Assembly (NCBI RefSeq): GCF_016757965.1
Contig: NZ_JAEKIW010000009.1
Span: forward strand, 1 to 64,000
Direction: 5' to 3'
Origin: Archaeoglobus neptunius
Lineage (GTDB): Archaea; Halobacteriota; Archaeoglobi; Archaeoglobales; Archaeoglobaceae
Length of the DNA: 64,000 nucleotides
Below are positions 42,116 to 52,155 of the stretch, one piece after another (the stretch's first letter is position 1; every line of letters starts with the position of its first letter). A program made the position numbers and the translations under genes. The notes below the pieces were generated by a model that worked only from the letters and a program-made list of their open reading frames with translations, was not told where the DNA came from and searched no databases.

Positions 42116-44014
42116 TCAGGCAAACCTTATCGTCTCCAGATTAAGAGGTGCTCTGGTTTCAATTCTGTACGTCTTGTAAATGCTCGATGCGAGGTCTATG
42201 CACTTTGACTCATCTCCGTGCACTGTTGCGACCTTTTCTGGCTTTGATTGCAGGTACCTTATGTATCTGATAAGCTGGTTTCTGTCAGAGTGTCCTGAAA
42301 ATCCATCCACGGTCTCGACCTCCATTTTAACTTCCACGACTTCTCTTCTTCCGTTGACCGGGAATGGAACCTCCTTCCAACCCTTCTGAACTTTTCTTCC
42401 CAGAGTTCCCTCCGCCTGATAACCCACAAAGACTATTGTATTCCTCTCATCCCCTGCCAGATGGCGGAAGTACTCCATCACCGGTCCGCCATTGAGCATA
42501 CCGGAGGTGGCTATCACAACGCACGGAGATGGGTCGGTTATTACCTCTTCTCTCTTCGACGATGAGTCAACTCTGACGAAATTCTCGCTTATGAACGGGT
42601 TTATGCCGTGGTAGAAAATCAGATCCCTCAGGTGGGAATTCAGGTACTCAGGATATGCCGTATGAATTGCTGTCGCCTCGTATATCATACCGTCCAGGTA
42701 TACATGGACCTCTCGCAGCTTCCCCTCTCTCATCGCCTCCTCCAGAACGATCATGACCTCCTGACTTCTTCCAACGGCAAACGTTGGAATGAGAACTTTC
42801 CCACCCCTGTCCAGGGTTCTGTTTATCACCTCGATGAGCTTTTCCTCCGCATCCCTCCTTGACGGCTGAACATCGTTCGAGCCTCCGTAGGTGGCCTCCA
42901 TAATAAGGGCTTCAAGTCTCGGAAAGTTCGTGGCTGCTCTGTCGAAAAGTCTCGTCTTCTCGAATTTAAAATCACCCGTAAATGCTATGTTGTAGTGCCC
43001 CTCACCAATGTGAAAGTGGGCTATCGCAGAGCCCAGGATGTGTCCAGCGTTGTAGAATGTTAGCCGTATATCGGGGCTTATGTCCGTAACAACGCCGTAG
43101 TCGAGGGTTATTGTATGCTTCAAAGCCTCTCTGATGAGGTTGGAATTGTAAGGTACAGTCCCTCCCTCCCTCGCAGCGACCTCCAGGAAGTCAAGCTGGA
43201 GCAGCACCATGAGGTCTCTGGTGGGCGGGGTGAGGTAAATCGGACCCCTGTATCCGTACTTGTAGAGCAAAGGTATGAGTCCGCAATGGTCAAGATGGGC
43301 ATGAGTTATCACAACCGCATCCAGAGCATCGAGCGGCTGGACTTCGGGAACGTAGAGATAGGGAGTACTGGATAAATTGCTGACATTCACACCGCAATCG
43401 ATAAGAATCCTGCTCTCAGGAGTCTGCAGAAGATAGCAGCTCCTTCCGACCTCTCTGCTCCCACCCAGGAATGTCACTCTTACCCACTTGTCCTCCATGA
43501 GTATTCCGCGGTGTATCCTCTCTCCGATTCTTCTCAGAGTCTCGGCTCTCTCCTCTCTTACGCTGAGGAGATAGTTCCGTATGTTTTCTATTATCTTTGA
43601 CTTAATTGGCGGGGTTCTGACGACTCTGGGACTCCATCCCACTGCCTTCATTATCTCTCTGAAGGTGGAGCCCTGCTTTCCAATTACAACTCCGGGTTTC
43701 TCAGCCTCAATAATTACCTCTCCATTCTCCTCATCAAAAAAGATGTTTGATATTCTGGCATCTTCGGGTACAATTCGCATTATTACCTCTTTTGCCTCCT
43801 CAGGAGGTTTCAGGGACTTGGGATCGGCCCTGATAATTATCCTCTTTCTCAAATCTTTGGCGAGCTTCTTGACTATGTCTACTTCTGCCAGTTCCTGAGG
43901 GTTCTCGACGTAGATAACCAGTTGAGGACCCTCAAACTCTATTGACTTTACCCTTACGCTTCTCGGGAGATACTCCTTTACCTTTTCTCTAATCTCGTCC
44001 AGATACTTCGACAT
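42116..44014 (-). CDS. aCPSF1/FttA ribonuclease and transcription termination factor
   Basis: A 632-residue archaeal CPSF73 homologue. Two KH-like units fill residues 1-150 ([20 protein letters not shown]), followed by the metallo-beta-lactamase core with HAHLDH at 238-243 and the beta-CASP domain ([43 protein letters not shown]). This is the general transcription terminator of archaea, cutting RNA after U-tracts. It fits the T-tract endings seen in this window. It starts 1 nt after the proteasome gene stop. Confidence 0.96.
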   Translation of the reverse strand: MSKYLDEIREKVKEYLPRSVRVKSIEFEGPQLVIYVENPQELAEVDIVKKLAKDLRKRIIIRADPKSLKPPEEAKEVIMRIVPEDARISNIFFDEENGEVIIEAEKPGVVIGKQGSTFREIMKAVGWSPRVVRTPPIKSKIIENIRNYLLSVREERAETLRRIGERIHRGILMEDKWVRVTFLGGSREVGRSCYLLQTPESRILIDCGVNVSNLSSTPYLYVPEVQPLDALDAVVITHAHLDHCGLIPLLYKYGYRGPIYLTPPTRDLMVLLQLDFLEVAAREGGTVPYNSNLIREALKHTITLDYGVVTDISPDIRLTFYNAGHILGSAIAHFHIGEGHYNIAFTGDFKFEKTRLFDRAATNFPRLEALIMEATYGGSNDVQPSRRDAEEKLIEVINRTLDRGGKVLIPTFAVGRSQEVMIVLEEAMREGKLREVHVYLDGMIYEATAIHTAYPEYLNSHLRDLIFYHGINPFISENFVRVDSSSKREEVITDPSPCVVIATSGMLNGGPVMEYFRHLAGDERNTIVFVGYQAEGTLGRKVQKGWKEVPFPVNGRREVVEVKMEVETVDGFSGHSDRNQLIRYIRYLQSKPEKVATVHGDESKCIDLASSIYKTYRIETRAPLNLETIRFA

Positions 44015-44015
44015 T

Positions 44016-44660
44016 CTACTTCCTGAACTTTGCCAAGATTTCCTCTACTTCTTCTGGGGTAAGCTGGTAGTACTCAGACTCGGTAATTTTTACAACGTCA
44101 ATTCCGTCTCCTGATGCAGAATCTCTCCTCATTGCTGAGTATATTGCCCTTATGGCGAGTTCCAGTGCATCATCCACACTCATTTCGGGTGTGAATCTGT
44201 CTTCCAGCACTCCGTATGCTGTGAGGCTTCCGCTCCCCGTTGCTACGATGTCCTTCTCTTCGATTGCACCGCCAATTGGATCAATTGAGTAAATTCCCAT
44301 CCCCTCGGAATCCAGTCCGCCGATGAGGAGCTGTACAAGGTAGGGGAAGTAGCGGTAGGAGTTGAGCAGATTGGAGGTGAGGGTGGCAACTGCCCTTATA
44401 GTTGGCTTTCTTTCTCTTCTGATTTCATAGAGGTTGGTTTCAATCTTGATGATCCTTGCGAGGAACTGTGCATCTCCCACACTTCCCGCTGTGGTCATTG
44501 CCATCCTGTCTGCTATCTGGTATATTTTCTTGGCCCTTCTGCTGGCAATGAAGTTTCCCATTGTGGCTCTTTTTTCGGTGGCCATCACTACTCCGTCCTT
44601 ACAAACCAGACCTATTGTTGTGGTTCCCTTATATATCTTCTCTTCTATCATGCTCATCAC
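44016..44660 (-). CDS. psmB: proteasome subunit beta
   Basis: The 214-residue catalytic subunit of the 20S proteasome. A 12-residue propeptide ends at Gly before the N-terminal nucleophile Thr ([13 protein letters not shown]), and Lys in [10 protein letters not shown] is the partner residue. It starts at 44660 (alternative ATGs at 44657 and 44651). Followed directly by aCPSF1. Confidence 0.96.
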   Translation of the reverse strand: MMSMIEEKIYKGTTTIGLVCKDGVVMATEKRATMGNFIASRRAKKIYQIADRMAMTTAGSVGDAQFLARIIKIETNLYEIRRERKPTIRAVATLTSNLLNSYRYFPYLVQLLIGGLDSEGMGIYSIDPIGGAIEEKDIVATGSGSLTAYGVLEDRFTPEMSVDDALELAIRAIYSAMRRDSASGDGIDVVKITESEYYQLTPEEVEEILAKFRK

Positions 44661-44743
44661 TTTCTTTTCGAGTTTTTTAAAACAGCCCTAAGGCAAGAGA
44701 ATCTAGGAAAAAAGATTTTTAAATGTTTCGTTCTTTTGAATTT

Positions 44744-45292
44744 ATGTTCGAAGAAGCGATAAAAGTTGGAAAGCTTCTCGCATCAGCAAAACTCATTGAT
44801 GGTGCAAGTGGCAATATGAGTTTTAAAATTGGAGATACGATTTACATTACAAGGACTGGGGCAAATCTCGACGAACTGAAGAATGAACACTTTGTCAAGC
44901 TCAAGCCTGGCGAATTTACAAGGGAAGCCTCTGTTGACCAGCTAATTCATGTGAAAATTTACGAAAAGACTGACTACAGTGCAGTGCTTCACTGTCACGG
45001 AATTTTCAATGTTGTTATAGGAGGGAGGATGAGCAGAATAGAACCCGTGGATCTCGAAGGAAAGCTGTACTTTGGAGAGATAAGGGTTTTGGAAGGTCAG
45101 TTTGGGTCTCCTGAACTGGCCGAGCAGATTTCGGATGAGGTAAAGGAAAGGGGGGTGGCAGTTGTCAGAAATCATGGTATGTATGCCGCAGGAAAGAACC
45201 TGAGAGATGCGTACAACAAGGCGAGCTATCTCGAACATTCATGCGAAATAATTTACAGATCCAGACTACTGGACTTTCTGCACGAGCCTTAA
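44744..45292 (+). CDS. class II aldolase/adducin family protein
   Basis: A 182-residue zinc aldolase-type protein. The metal ligands are His in LHCHGIFN and His in VVRNHGMYAAG; IDGASGNMSFKIGD holds the phosphate-binding Gly/Asn. It resembles fuculose-1-phosphate aldolase-type archaeal enzymes. The ATG at 44744 is about 25 nt from the TATA box TTTTTAAAT (44716-44724), arguing for a leaderless start there rather than the upstream ATG at 44723. It overlaps the convergent MfnF-like gene by 27 nt. Confidence 0.85.
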   Translation: MFEEAIKVGKLLASAKLIDGASGNMSFKIGDTIYITRTGANLDELKNEHFVKLKPGEFTREASVDQLIHVKIYEKTDYSAVLHCHGIFNVVIGGRMSRIEPVDLEGKLYFGEIRVLEGQFGSPELAEQISDEVKERGVAVVRNHGMYAAGKNLRDAYNKASYLEHSCEIIYRSRLLDFLHEP

Positions 45293-46210
45293 CATGGCGA
45301 AGGCTGGAAAAAGATTTGAATACTCTCCGTAAAGCTCTGACAGCAGCCTGCACTCCACGCCCATTTCGTCGCAAGCATCTTTAATTAAAAACTCCCCTAT
45401 CCCGCACGCAAGAACCACATCAATTCTTCCGATTTTATCCCCGAGCACTTTTTTAAGCCTGTTTTTCATGGATTCTTTTGCCATAAAGGCCAGCTCTTTT
45501 ACTTTTTCTTCACCAATCTCTTCGAGATCACAGCAGATGGTTCTTGCAAGCCTTCTCATGCACGAAACAACGTCTCTGTCTTTTCCATCGGGAGTCTCGC
45601 AAGTGTAGACATCCTCCCCTATATCGCCGGTGATTCTGAAGACGTCAGCAGTTATTGAGAAAAACTCAGGGCAGAGAGGCGTACCCTTAAACTCCTGGAG
45701 GACGTAAAAAACCGGTGTTCGCAAAATTCCAAAGTAAATCATCTCTCCCCTTGTCAGTCTCTCAAAATCCGTTTTTGAAGCATTTATTTTATCGGTAACA
45801 GGAATGATATCTGTTGTTGTGGAACCCATGTCCACAAAGAGGAAGTTCCTGTAACCCTCACTCATAAGAAAAACCGTTGAAGCAATCCAGTTACTCGCAG
45901 CGAAGTCTGACGGACTATCCACACTTTTTCTCAGGTTTCCATGTATGTCGAGGAAGTAGACTTCATCAAAAGCTCTGCAGCACGCATCTGCAATATACCT
46001 CACTCCATCCTCCTTGCTTTCAAAAACGTCGGAGAGTTCCGCAGTCATCACAACACCAGCTTTTTCTACTCTGTACTCTTTAGAAAGTTCTATCAATGTT
46101 GTTTCGAGCTTGTCGGCCATTTTCCACATTGGAAAATATATTATTCTCCCCCCTCCGTTAAATGCTACCTTCAAGTTGGCACCACCAACATCAATCCCCA
46201 AAAAACTCAT
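45266..46210 (-). CDS. H4MPT-linked C1 pathway protein, MfnF-like (ASKHA fold)
   Basis: A 314-residue kinase/hydantoinase-like ATP-binding protein: N-terminal phosphate loop FLGIDVGGANLKVAF and second loop FVDMGSTTTDIIPV. This family is found in organisms with tetrahydromethanopterin or methanofuran; the MfnF member joins the furan and tyramine parts of methanofuran. I start at ATG 46210 because GAGGTTGG is directly upstream; longer frames lie in the PhnP-like gene. It overlaps that gene by 20 nt. Confidence 0.8.
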   Translation of the reverse strand: MSFLGIDVGGANLKVAFNGGGRIIYFPMWKMADKLETTLIELSKEYRVEKAGVVMTAELSDVFESKEDGVRYIADACCRAFDEVYFLDIHGNLRKSVDSPSDFAASNWIASTVFLMSEGYRNFLFVDMGSTTTDIIPVTDKINASKTDFERLTRGEMIYFGILRTPVFYVLQEFKGTPLCPEFFSITADVFRITGDIGEDVYTCETPDGKDRDVVSCMRRLARTICCDLEEIGEEKVKELAFMAKESMKNRLKKVLGDKIGRIDVVLACGIGEFLIKDACDEMGVECRLLSELYGEYSNLFPAFAMLRLVQKVQ

Positions 46211-46955
46211 CCAACCTCCCCTCTCCGAATGAGAAGCTCTGATAGTCCTCACCAACCGGATAATTTTTGGCCGCAACGTGGTGTGGTGGGTAGAAGTGAC
46301 CTAGATGAGTCAGGACGACTTTTTCGGCGTTAACCCTTTTGGCCAGGCTCAATGCCTCCCTGGCGTTCATGTGCTTTTTGAATCTGCCCGTAGGGGCCAG
46401 CGCCTCAACAACGAGGAGATCCGGATTCTGCATTTCCTTCATGCTTTCTTCCGGTATGTGTACATTTGTATCTCCACTAACGACCACCTTGTATCCCTGC
46501 CACTCTATCTTGACCCCAACGGCGCTTACCGGAGGGTGATTGACGGTGAAGATCGTGAAGTCCATGCCACCAATCGTGAAGGGGGTATACGGTTCGACCT
46601 CGATGGTTTTGTATGTCAGAAATCTCATGAACCTGCCAATATCTTCGTGTATTTGAGGAGTGGAGTAAACCCTGACATTGTTCTGCACCCTGTAGAACTC
46701 TCCAAAACCTCCGAAGTGGTCGAAGTGGCAATGTGTCCAGATAACAGCGTCAACCTTCTCAACGCCATTGTCAAGCAGTTGCCTCCTCAGGTCTGGTGAG
46801 GTGTCTATCAAAACAGTTTTTCCACTGTTCTGCACCATTACCGAGAATCTTTTTCTCTCCCATCCTCTCTTTCTGGCATCCTCACATGTTCTGCAGTGGC
46901 AGTTCAGTACTGGCGTACCCGGAGAATCGCCTGTGCCGAGGAGAGTAACTATCAT
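46191..46955 (-). CDS. PhnP-like metallo-beta-lactamase hydrolase
   Basis: A 254-residue MBL-fold phosphodiesterase. The metal motif is THCHFDHFGG, with further ligands in VSGDTNVH and LTHLGH. The N-terminal cysteines in LNCHCRTCEDARKRG match the structural zinc site of PhnP. The real substrate in archaea is not known. It lies 1 nt after the AAA ATPase gene and overlaps the MfnF-like gene. Confidence 0.87.
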   Translation of the reverse strand: MIVTLLGTGDSPGTPVLNCHCRTCEDARKRGWERKRFSVMVQNSGKTVLIDTSPDLRRQLLDNGVEKVDAVIWTHCHFDHFGGFGEFYRVQNNVRVYSTPQIHEDIGRFMRFLTYKTIEVEPYTPFTIGGMDFTIFTVNHPPVSAVGVKIEWQGYKVVVSGDTNVHIPEESMKEMQNPDLLVVEALAPTGRFKKHMNAREALSLAKRVNAEKVVLTHLGHFYPPHHVAAKNYPVGEDYQSFSFGEGRLDEFFGD

Positions 46956-46956
46956 A

Positions 46957-48186
46957 CTAGTACGAGGTCTTTAGTTTCAGTCTTTCCTTCACTTCCTGGA
47001 TTGCCTCCACGAGATCGTGCTGAGAAAGCCTTTTTCTGCCCTCCAGCAAGGCCTTCAGAACAGCTTCTCTGACAACCAGCTTAATGTCCGCACCTGTGAA
47101 TCCATCAGTCAGCTCGACAAGCTCATCGATGTTGAAATCGCCATCGATTCTGGCCAGAAATATCTGGAATATTTTCATTCTTATTTTCTCTGCCGGTTCA
47201 GGAAACTCAATTACCTTATCGAACCTTCTCCAAACGGCCGGATCGAGAAGACTCGGATGGTTTGTTGCTGCTATCAGAAGCACACCGTCCTCAACAAGGT
47301 TTATATCGTCGATCGATTTAAGCAGGGTGTTTACAGCCCTCTTGATGGCAGCATGCTCGTCGCTCGTCCTCATTTTTGCCACATAATCAAATTCATCAAT
47401 GAAAAGTATGCACGGATTCATCTTTCTTGCTATTTCAAACACCTTCTCTATGTTTTTGGATGTCTCGCCCAGGTACTGGCTGGTTATCATGGAGAGCTTG
47501 ACTTCAAGAAGCGGCAGGTAGAGTTTCTTACTCAAAGCCCTGGCAGTTGTGGTTTTTCCAGTTCCGGGCGGCCCTATAAAGAGTAGCTTACCAATATCTG
47601 AAAGCCCTATTTTTCTCAAAAACGCCCTTTCCTCTAAGGCGATTTCTATCTTTCTGACCTCTTCAAGCTGCTCTTCGCTGAGAGCCACGTCCTTAAAGTC
47701 TACCGGAATTTCTTCCGGAGACATCACTCTGACAAGGCTGAGCATCTCTTTGGCATCCTCACTCTTTTCCAGCTCCTCAATTACACTCCTCAGCCACTCC
47801 CTGTCTCCGTGTTTCGGTAAATTTGCCTTCTTTGCTTCCTCGTAAGAAACATCGAGCGAATCGTAGTTCTGATAGTAGTAGGCCAGAGCAGGATTCTTTT
47901 TGATCCTCTCAACGCCCCTCGATGCAAACCACTTTACAGCCAAATCGAAGGATGTCAGGATGTATTGTTTGGAGAATGCATTCAAATCTACAAAAGGTGG
48001 TTTCTGTTCGATTTTTCCAGCATATTTAATCACAACATCCTCTTTTATTGTGACGGGCCTTCTTATTCCCCCTCTGTTATAGAGCAGCTTTCTGATTTCC
48101 TTCGGTATGTCGTCTTCTGTAAGCTCCTCATACCTGTTAAAAATCTCTGCAGTTAGCAGAAGTTCGACAAGCCTGACAGCACTCAT
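46957..48186 (-). CDS. AAA family ATPase
   Basis: A 409-residue protein with an N-terminal all-helical region (1-150) of unknown type and one AAA domain: Walker A FIGPPGTGKTTTARAL, Walker B CILFIDEFDYVA, sensor IAATNHP and arginine-finger region DPAVWRRFD. The AAA part is close to the proteasome-activating and FtsH/Cdc48 class, but there is no protease and no OB ring. The start at 48186 is preceded by AGGAAGTG; a GTG at 48195 is in frame. Function unclear; perhaps an unfoldase. Confidence 0.85.
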   Translation of the reverse strand: MSAVRLVELLLTAEIFNRYEELTEDDIPKEIRKLLYNRGGIRRPVTIKEDVVIKYAGKIEQKPPFVDLNAFSKQYILTSFDLAVKWFASRGVERIKKNPALAYYYQNYDSLDVSYEEAKKANLPKHGDREWLRSVIEELEKSEDAKEMLSLVRVMSPEEIPVDFKDVALSEEQLEEVRKIEIALEERAFLRKIGLSDIGKLLFIGPPGTGKTTTARALSKKLYLPLLEVKLSMITSQYLGETSKNIEKVFEIARKMNPCILFIDEFDYVAKMRTSDEHAAIKRAVNTLLKSIDDINLVEDGVLLIAATNHPSLLDPAVWRRFDKVIEFPEPAEKIRMKIFQIFLARIDGDFNIDELVELTDGFTGADIKLVVREAVLKALLEGRKRLSQHDLVEAIQEVKERLKLKTSY

Positions 48187-48353
48187 CTGAGACACTTCCT
48201 ACACATCACTTCAGCGTGATTTAAATTTTTTGGGATGGTGCAGTGTTTGAGTTTTGCCTCCTTTCTGGATTTTCACAGCAGGGTAGCAAGGATAATTCAT
48301 GAAAAATTGCGTCAGTTCATAAGAGTTATAAATGAACAAAGAGTAGGTACACC
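48187..48353. promoter_or_regulatory. katG control region with TTCAT/ATGAA repeats
   Basis: GTTATAAAT (48325-48333) is the TATA box, about 25 nt before the ATG of katG (48354). It is framed by GTTCAT (48315-48320) and ATGAAC (48332-48337), an inverted repeat with 6-nt arms. Upstream, TTCATGAA (48296-48303) is a palindrome with the same half-sites. This is a plausible operator pair for a peroxide- or metal-responsive repressor. Confidence 0.45.
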
Positions 48354-50534
48354 ATGTCCGGAAATAAAAGAAAAAGGTGGATTACGGATTGGTGGCCAAA
48401 CAGGTTGAATCTGAAGATTCTCAGGCAAAACTGCCCAACTTCCAACCCATATATGCCAGACTTTGATTACCTGAGGGAAGTTCGGAATCTTGACGTTGAT
48501 GCGGTGATAAGGGACCTGAAGGATCTAATGAGGAGCTCGCAGGACTGGTGGCCAGCGGATTTCGGTCATTATGGCCCATTATTCGTCAGGCTCGCATGGC
48601 ACAGCGCTGGAAGCTACCGTATTTACGATGGCAGAGGTGGGGCAAGGAATGGAAGCATTCGCTTCCCGCCGAGAATAAACTGGCCGGACAACATTGGTCT
48701 TGACAAAGCAATAAGGTTGCTGTGGCCGATAAAGAAGAAATACGGAAGAAGACTCTCTTGGGCGGATCTTATAATCCTCGCCGGAACCGTTGCTCTGGAG
48801 GATATGGGTGTGAAGGTCCTGGGTTTTTCCCTCGGAAGAGAAGACATCTTTGAGCCTGACGAGAGTCCGGACTGGGGTCCGGAGGAGGAAATGCTCACAG
48901 CAAGGCGTGTGAAGGAAGGAGAGCTGGAGAGGCCATTTGCTGCAACGGAGATGGGGCTGATCTACGTCAATCCTGAAGGACCGGGAGGAAACCCCTCTCC
49001 GACCGAGTCTGCGAAGGAAATAAGACTCGCATTCGCCAGAATGGGGATGAATGATGAGGAAACGGTTGCTTTGATTGCAGGGGGTCATGCGTTCGGGAAG
49101 TGCCATGGTGCTGCATCGGACAGATATCTCGGCCCCGATCCCAGTTCATCGCCGATAGAACAGCAGGGTCTGGGCTGGAAATTCGAATATGGTAGTGGAA
49201 AAGGTCCCGATACCTTTACATCCGGCTTCGAACTGGCATGGTCTCCAACACCAACCAAATTCGGAATCCAGTATCTGCACATCCTCTTCAAGTATGAGTG
49301 GGAGCTGACAAAAAGTCCTGCAGGAAGATATCAGTGGGTTGCCAGGGATGCTCCGGAGATCGTTCCTGATGCCCACGATCCGGACAAGAAGCACAAGCCG
49401 ATGATGCTAACAGCCGATCTCGCCCTGAGGTTTGATCCGGAATACGCCAGGATAGCGAAGAGGTTTCTGGAGAATCCTGCAGAGTTCGAGAGGGCCTTTG
49501 CGAGAGCATGGTTCAAACTAACTCACAGAGACATGGGGCCGCCAGACTGTTATGTTGGCCCATACGTTCCTAAGGAAACGTTTGTCTGGCAGGATCCCTT
49601 GCCGGAGAGGGATTTTGAGCTAATTGATGAGGAGGACGTGAGAAGTCTTAAGGAAAGAATCCTGAAATCTGGATTGAGCATTTCTAAACTCGTCTACATT
49701 GCCTGGGCCTCGGCATCCACCTACAGGGATTCCGACAGAAGGGGAGGGGCCAATGGGGCCAGAATTCGGCTGTATCCTATGAACAAGTGGGAGATCAATC
49801 ATCCGGATGAGCTCCCGGAGATCATATCTGTTTATGAGGGGATTCAAAGGGAGTTTAACGGGGAGCAGGAGAAAAATGGCACTGAGAAGAGGGTATCCAT
49901 CGCCGATCTGATAGTTCTTGGGGGGTGTGCGGCGATTGAAAGGGCAGCCAGAATGGCAGGATATGAGATCGAGGTACCGTTCATACCTGGAAGGGTTGAT
50001 GCTTCCCAGGATCAGGTTGAGGTTGAGTTCTACAGGGAGATAGAACCTTTTGCCGATGGGTTCCGAAACTACTTCAGATATCCGGAAAGAATTTCGGAAG
50101 ATGATATCTGCACAACTCCGGAGTACTTTCTAGTCGATAAATCGCAGCTCCTGACACTTACCGTTCCGGAAATGACGGTTTTGCTGGGTGGTCTGAGAGT
50201 TCTCGGTGCCAACTACAGGTATGCAAACCACGGCGTACTCACAGAAACACCAGGAAGGCTGACAAACGACTTTTTCGTAAACCTTCTGGATATGGGGGTG
50301 GAATGGAGGAAGGCTGATGGGTACCGCTATCTTTTCAACGGCTATGACAGAAAGACGGGCAGGCTGAAATGGACCGCCACGAGAGTTGATCTGATTTTCG
50401 GGCATCATGACGAGCTCAGGGCTGTGGCTGAAGTTTATGCCTGTGATGATGCCGGAGAAAAGTTCGTCCGCGATTTTGTGGCTGCGTGGGTCAGGGTGAT
50501 GAATCTGGACAGATTCGACTTGAAAATGGGATAA
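48354..50534 (+). CDS. katG: catalase-peroxidase KatG
   Basis: A 726-residue bifunctional heme catalase-peroxidase. Distal residues Arg79, Trp82 and His83 ([12 protein letters not shown]), proximal His245 ([11 protein letters not shown]) and the Trp82-Tyr204-Met230 adduct residues needed for catalase activity are present. The C-terminal half is the usual non-heme duplicate. Compared with the common GGHTFGKTHG the proximal loop reads [10 protein letters not shown]. It removes H2O2, useful for an anaerobe meeting oxygen. KatG is mainly bacterial and was probably acquired by lateral transfer, although archaeoglobal relatives also carry it. Confidence 0.96.
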   Translation: MSGNKRKRWITDWWPNRLNLKILRQNCPTSNPYMPDFDYLREVRNLDVDAVIRDLKDLMRSSQDWWPADFGHYGPLFVRLAWHSAGSYRIYDGRGGARNGSIRFPPRINWPDNIGLDKAIRLLWPIKKKYGRRLSWADLIILAGTVALEDMGVKVLGFSLGREDIFEPDESPDWGPEEEMLTARRVKEGELERPFAATEMGLIYVNPEGPGGNPSPTESAKEIRLAFARMGMNDEETVALIAGGHAFGKCHGAASDRYLGPDPSSSPIEQQGLGWKFEYGSGKGPDTFTSGFELAWSPTPTKFGIQYLHILFKYEWELTKSPAGRYQWVARDAPEIVPDAHDPDKKHKPMMLTADLALRFDPEYARIAKRFLENPAEFERAFARAWFKLTHRDMGPPDCYVGPYVPKETFVWQDPLPERDFELIDEEDVRSLKERILKSGLSISKLVYIAWASASTYRDSDRRGGANGARIRLYPMNKWEINHPDELPEIISVYEGIQREFNGEQEKNGTEKRVSIADLIVLGGCAAIERAARMAGYEIEVPFIPGRVDASQDQVEVEFYREIEPFADGFRNYFRYPERISEDDICTTPEYFLVDKSQLLTLTVPEMTVLLGGLRVLGANYRYANHGVLTETPGRLTNDFFVNLLDMGVEWRKADGYRYLFNGYDRKTGRLKWTATRVDLIFGHHDELRAVAEVYACDDAGEKFVRDFVAAWVRVMNLDRFDLKMG

Positions 50535-50690
50535 TCTCCAATCATTTTTTCATTCTCTGGCGGATTCGAAATTTATTTGACTCTTTGAAGCAAGATGTAA
50601 ACCAGCCATACACCAAGAAAGTTATATTATGTAACAATCCCAGACCTAAAGAGGTTGCTTATGAAAAATTGCCGTCAAAAGGTGAGGAGG
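50535..50690 (+). promoter_or_regulatory. purE-purC-carAB-larB operon promoter
   Basis: The 156-nt gap after katG contains T-runs (CATTTTTTCATT) likely ending katG and a TATA-like GTTATATTATG at 50621-50631. The start at 50691 is preceded by GGTGAGGAGG. An in-frame ATG at 50661 with GAGGT before it is an alternative that would add ten basic residues. Confidence 0.45.
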
Positions 50691-51155
50691 ATGAAGGCAG
50701 TGATAATAATGGGTTCAAAGTCTGATGTGGAATATTCAAAGAAAATAGCGGAAAAACTCGCTGAATTTGGAATTGAGAGTGTGTTGAGAGTGGCTTCTGC
50801 ACATAAAACTCCCGAAAAAGTTCTGGAAATAATCAGGGAGTATGAGAAAGAGGATGTTATCTTTGTTACAGTTGCGGGCAGAAGTAATGCCCTGAGCGGT
50901 TTTGTCGACGCGAACACGGTAAAACCCGTTGTGGCCTCCCCACCCTACAGCGAGAAATTTGCGGGGATGGACATACTTTCCAGTATCAGAATGCCCTCTG
51001 GAGTTGCACCCCTGTTCGTAATGGAGGCGGAGAACACGGCATTAGGGGTGGCCAAGATAGCATCCCTCATGGATGAGAGTGTTGAACGTAAGGTAAGGGA
51101 TTACCAGCAACGGAAGAAGGGAGAGATTTATAAATCCGATGAGGAACTGAGGTGA
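50691..51155 (+). CDS. purE: class II AIR carboxylase PurE
   Basis: A 154-residue PurE: MGSKSDVEYSKKIAEKL, VASAHKTPEKVLE, then VTVAGRSNALSG. The AGRSN segment (instead of AGGAAHLPG) is the hallmark of class II PurE, which carboxylates aminoimidazole ribotide directly with CO2, as in the animal PAICS enzyme, rather than using N5-CAIR made by PurK. No purK is in the window. The purC gene follows 4 nt later, paralleling the animal fusion of the same two activities. Confidence 0.9.
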   Translation: MKAVIIMGSKSDVEYSKKIAEKLAEFGIESVLRVASAHKTPEKVLEIIREYEKEDVIFVTVAGRSNALSGFVDANTVKPVVASPPYSEKFAGMDILSSIRMPSGVAPLFVMEAENTALGVAKIASLMDESVERKVRDYQQRKKGEIYKSDEELR

Positions 51156-51159
51156 TTGG

Positions 51160-52155
51160 ATGGGCAGTGTTAAAGATCTGGTCGTGATTAAAGAACCCGG
51201 AGATAGCTTGGGAATCGGAAGGTTCATCTTTTCTGATCGATATTCCGTTTTTGATTATGGAGAGATGCCCGATAAAATAGAGGACAAGGGTAAAGCTCTG
51301 TGCATGGTTTCGGCATATTTTTTTGAGAAACTCGAGGAGATGGGAATCAAAACCCATTATGCCGGCCTTGTTGAGGACGGCAGGATCAGGAGATTTGACG
51401 AGGTTGAATCAGCAGTTAATGAAATGGAGATTAAGCTCGTCAGGGTTGTTAGACCTTCAAATGGGGATTACACAGTCTTTAAACGTCTTGGTGGCAATTT
51501 TCTAATTCCACTTGAAGTAATTTACCGGAACAGTGTTCCAGAAGGTTCATCCCTGCTCAGAAGAATTGAGAATGGAGAAGTTAGTCCGGAGGATTTTGGG
51601 CTGAGCAGAATAAAGCCTGGAGAGAAGCTTGAAAAGCCTGTTGTTGATTTCAGCACCAAACTTGAGGATGTGGACAGATATCTGAATCATAGAGAAGCGA
51701 TGGAGGTATCTGGACTGGAAAGGTGGGAATTTGAAAACCTGAAAGAACTCGTTATTCGGGTTGACGAGTTGATCACGAGAGAAGTTGCCAAGGCAGGGCT
51801 TGAAAATGAGGATGGTAAGATAGAGGTTGCGTTTGATGAGAACAGACGGCTGATGATTGTAGATGCTGTTGGCACTCCGGATGAGTGCAGGTTCAGCATG
51901 GGTAAATTTGAGGTCAGCAAGGAGCTTTTAAGAAGATATTACAGGAAGACTGACTGGTATGCGAGGGTACAGGCTTGTAAAGGTAAAAAGGGCTGGAGAG
52001 AGTTGGTGGGCAGACCGCCAAATCTACCGGAAAACGTAAAAAGGGGAATTTCAGACCTTTACAGGGCGTTCTGCAATGAGGTTACCGGCAGAAAACTCTT
52101 CGATGTTCCAAAACTTAAGGAGGTTGTTGCCGGACTTGAAGAGGTGTTCGAATGA
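51160..52155 (+). CDS. purC: SAICAR synthetase PurC (archaeal long form)
   Basis: A 331-residue phosphoribosylaminoimidazole-succinocarboxamide synthase. Visible features: FIFSDRYSVFDYGEMPDKIEDKG (sugar/phosphate site), KTHYAGLVEDG, VFKRLGGNFLIPLEVIYRNSVP and IEVAFDENRRLMIVDAVGTPDECRF. The length is greater than the 240-residue bacterial form, as in some archaea. It takes the CAIR made by PurE. ATGA overlap with carA at 52152-52155. Confidence 0.9.
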   Translation: MGSVKDLVVIKEPGDSLGIGRFIFSDRYSVFDYGEMPDKIEDKGKALCMVSAYFFEKLEEMGIKTHYAGLVEDGRIRRFDEVESAVNEMEIKLVRVVRPSNGDYTVFKRLGGNFLIPLEVIYRNSVPEGSSLLRRIENGEVSPEDFGLSRIKPGEKLEKPVVDFSTKLEDVDRYLNHREAMEVSGLERWEFENLKELVIRVDELITREVAKAGLENEDGKIEVAFDENRRLMIVDAVGTPDECRFSMGKFEVSKELLRRYYRKTDWYARVQACKGKKGWRELVGRPPNLPENVKRGISDLYRAFCNEVTGRKLFDVPKLKEVVAGLEEVFE

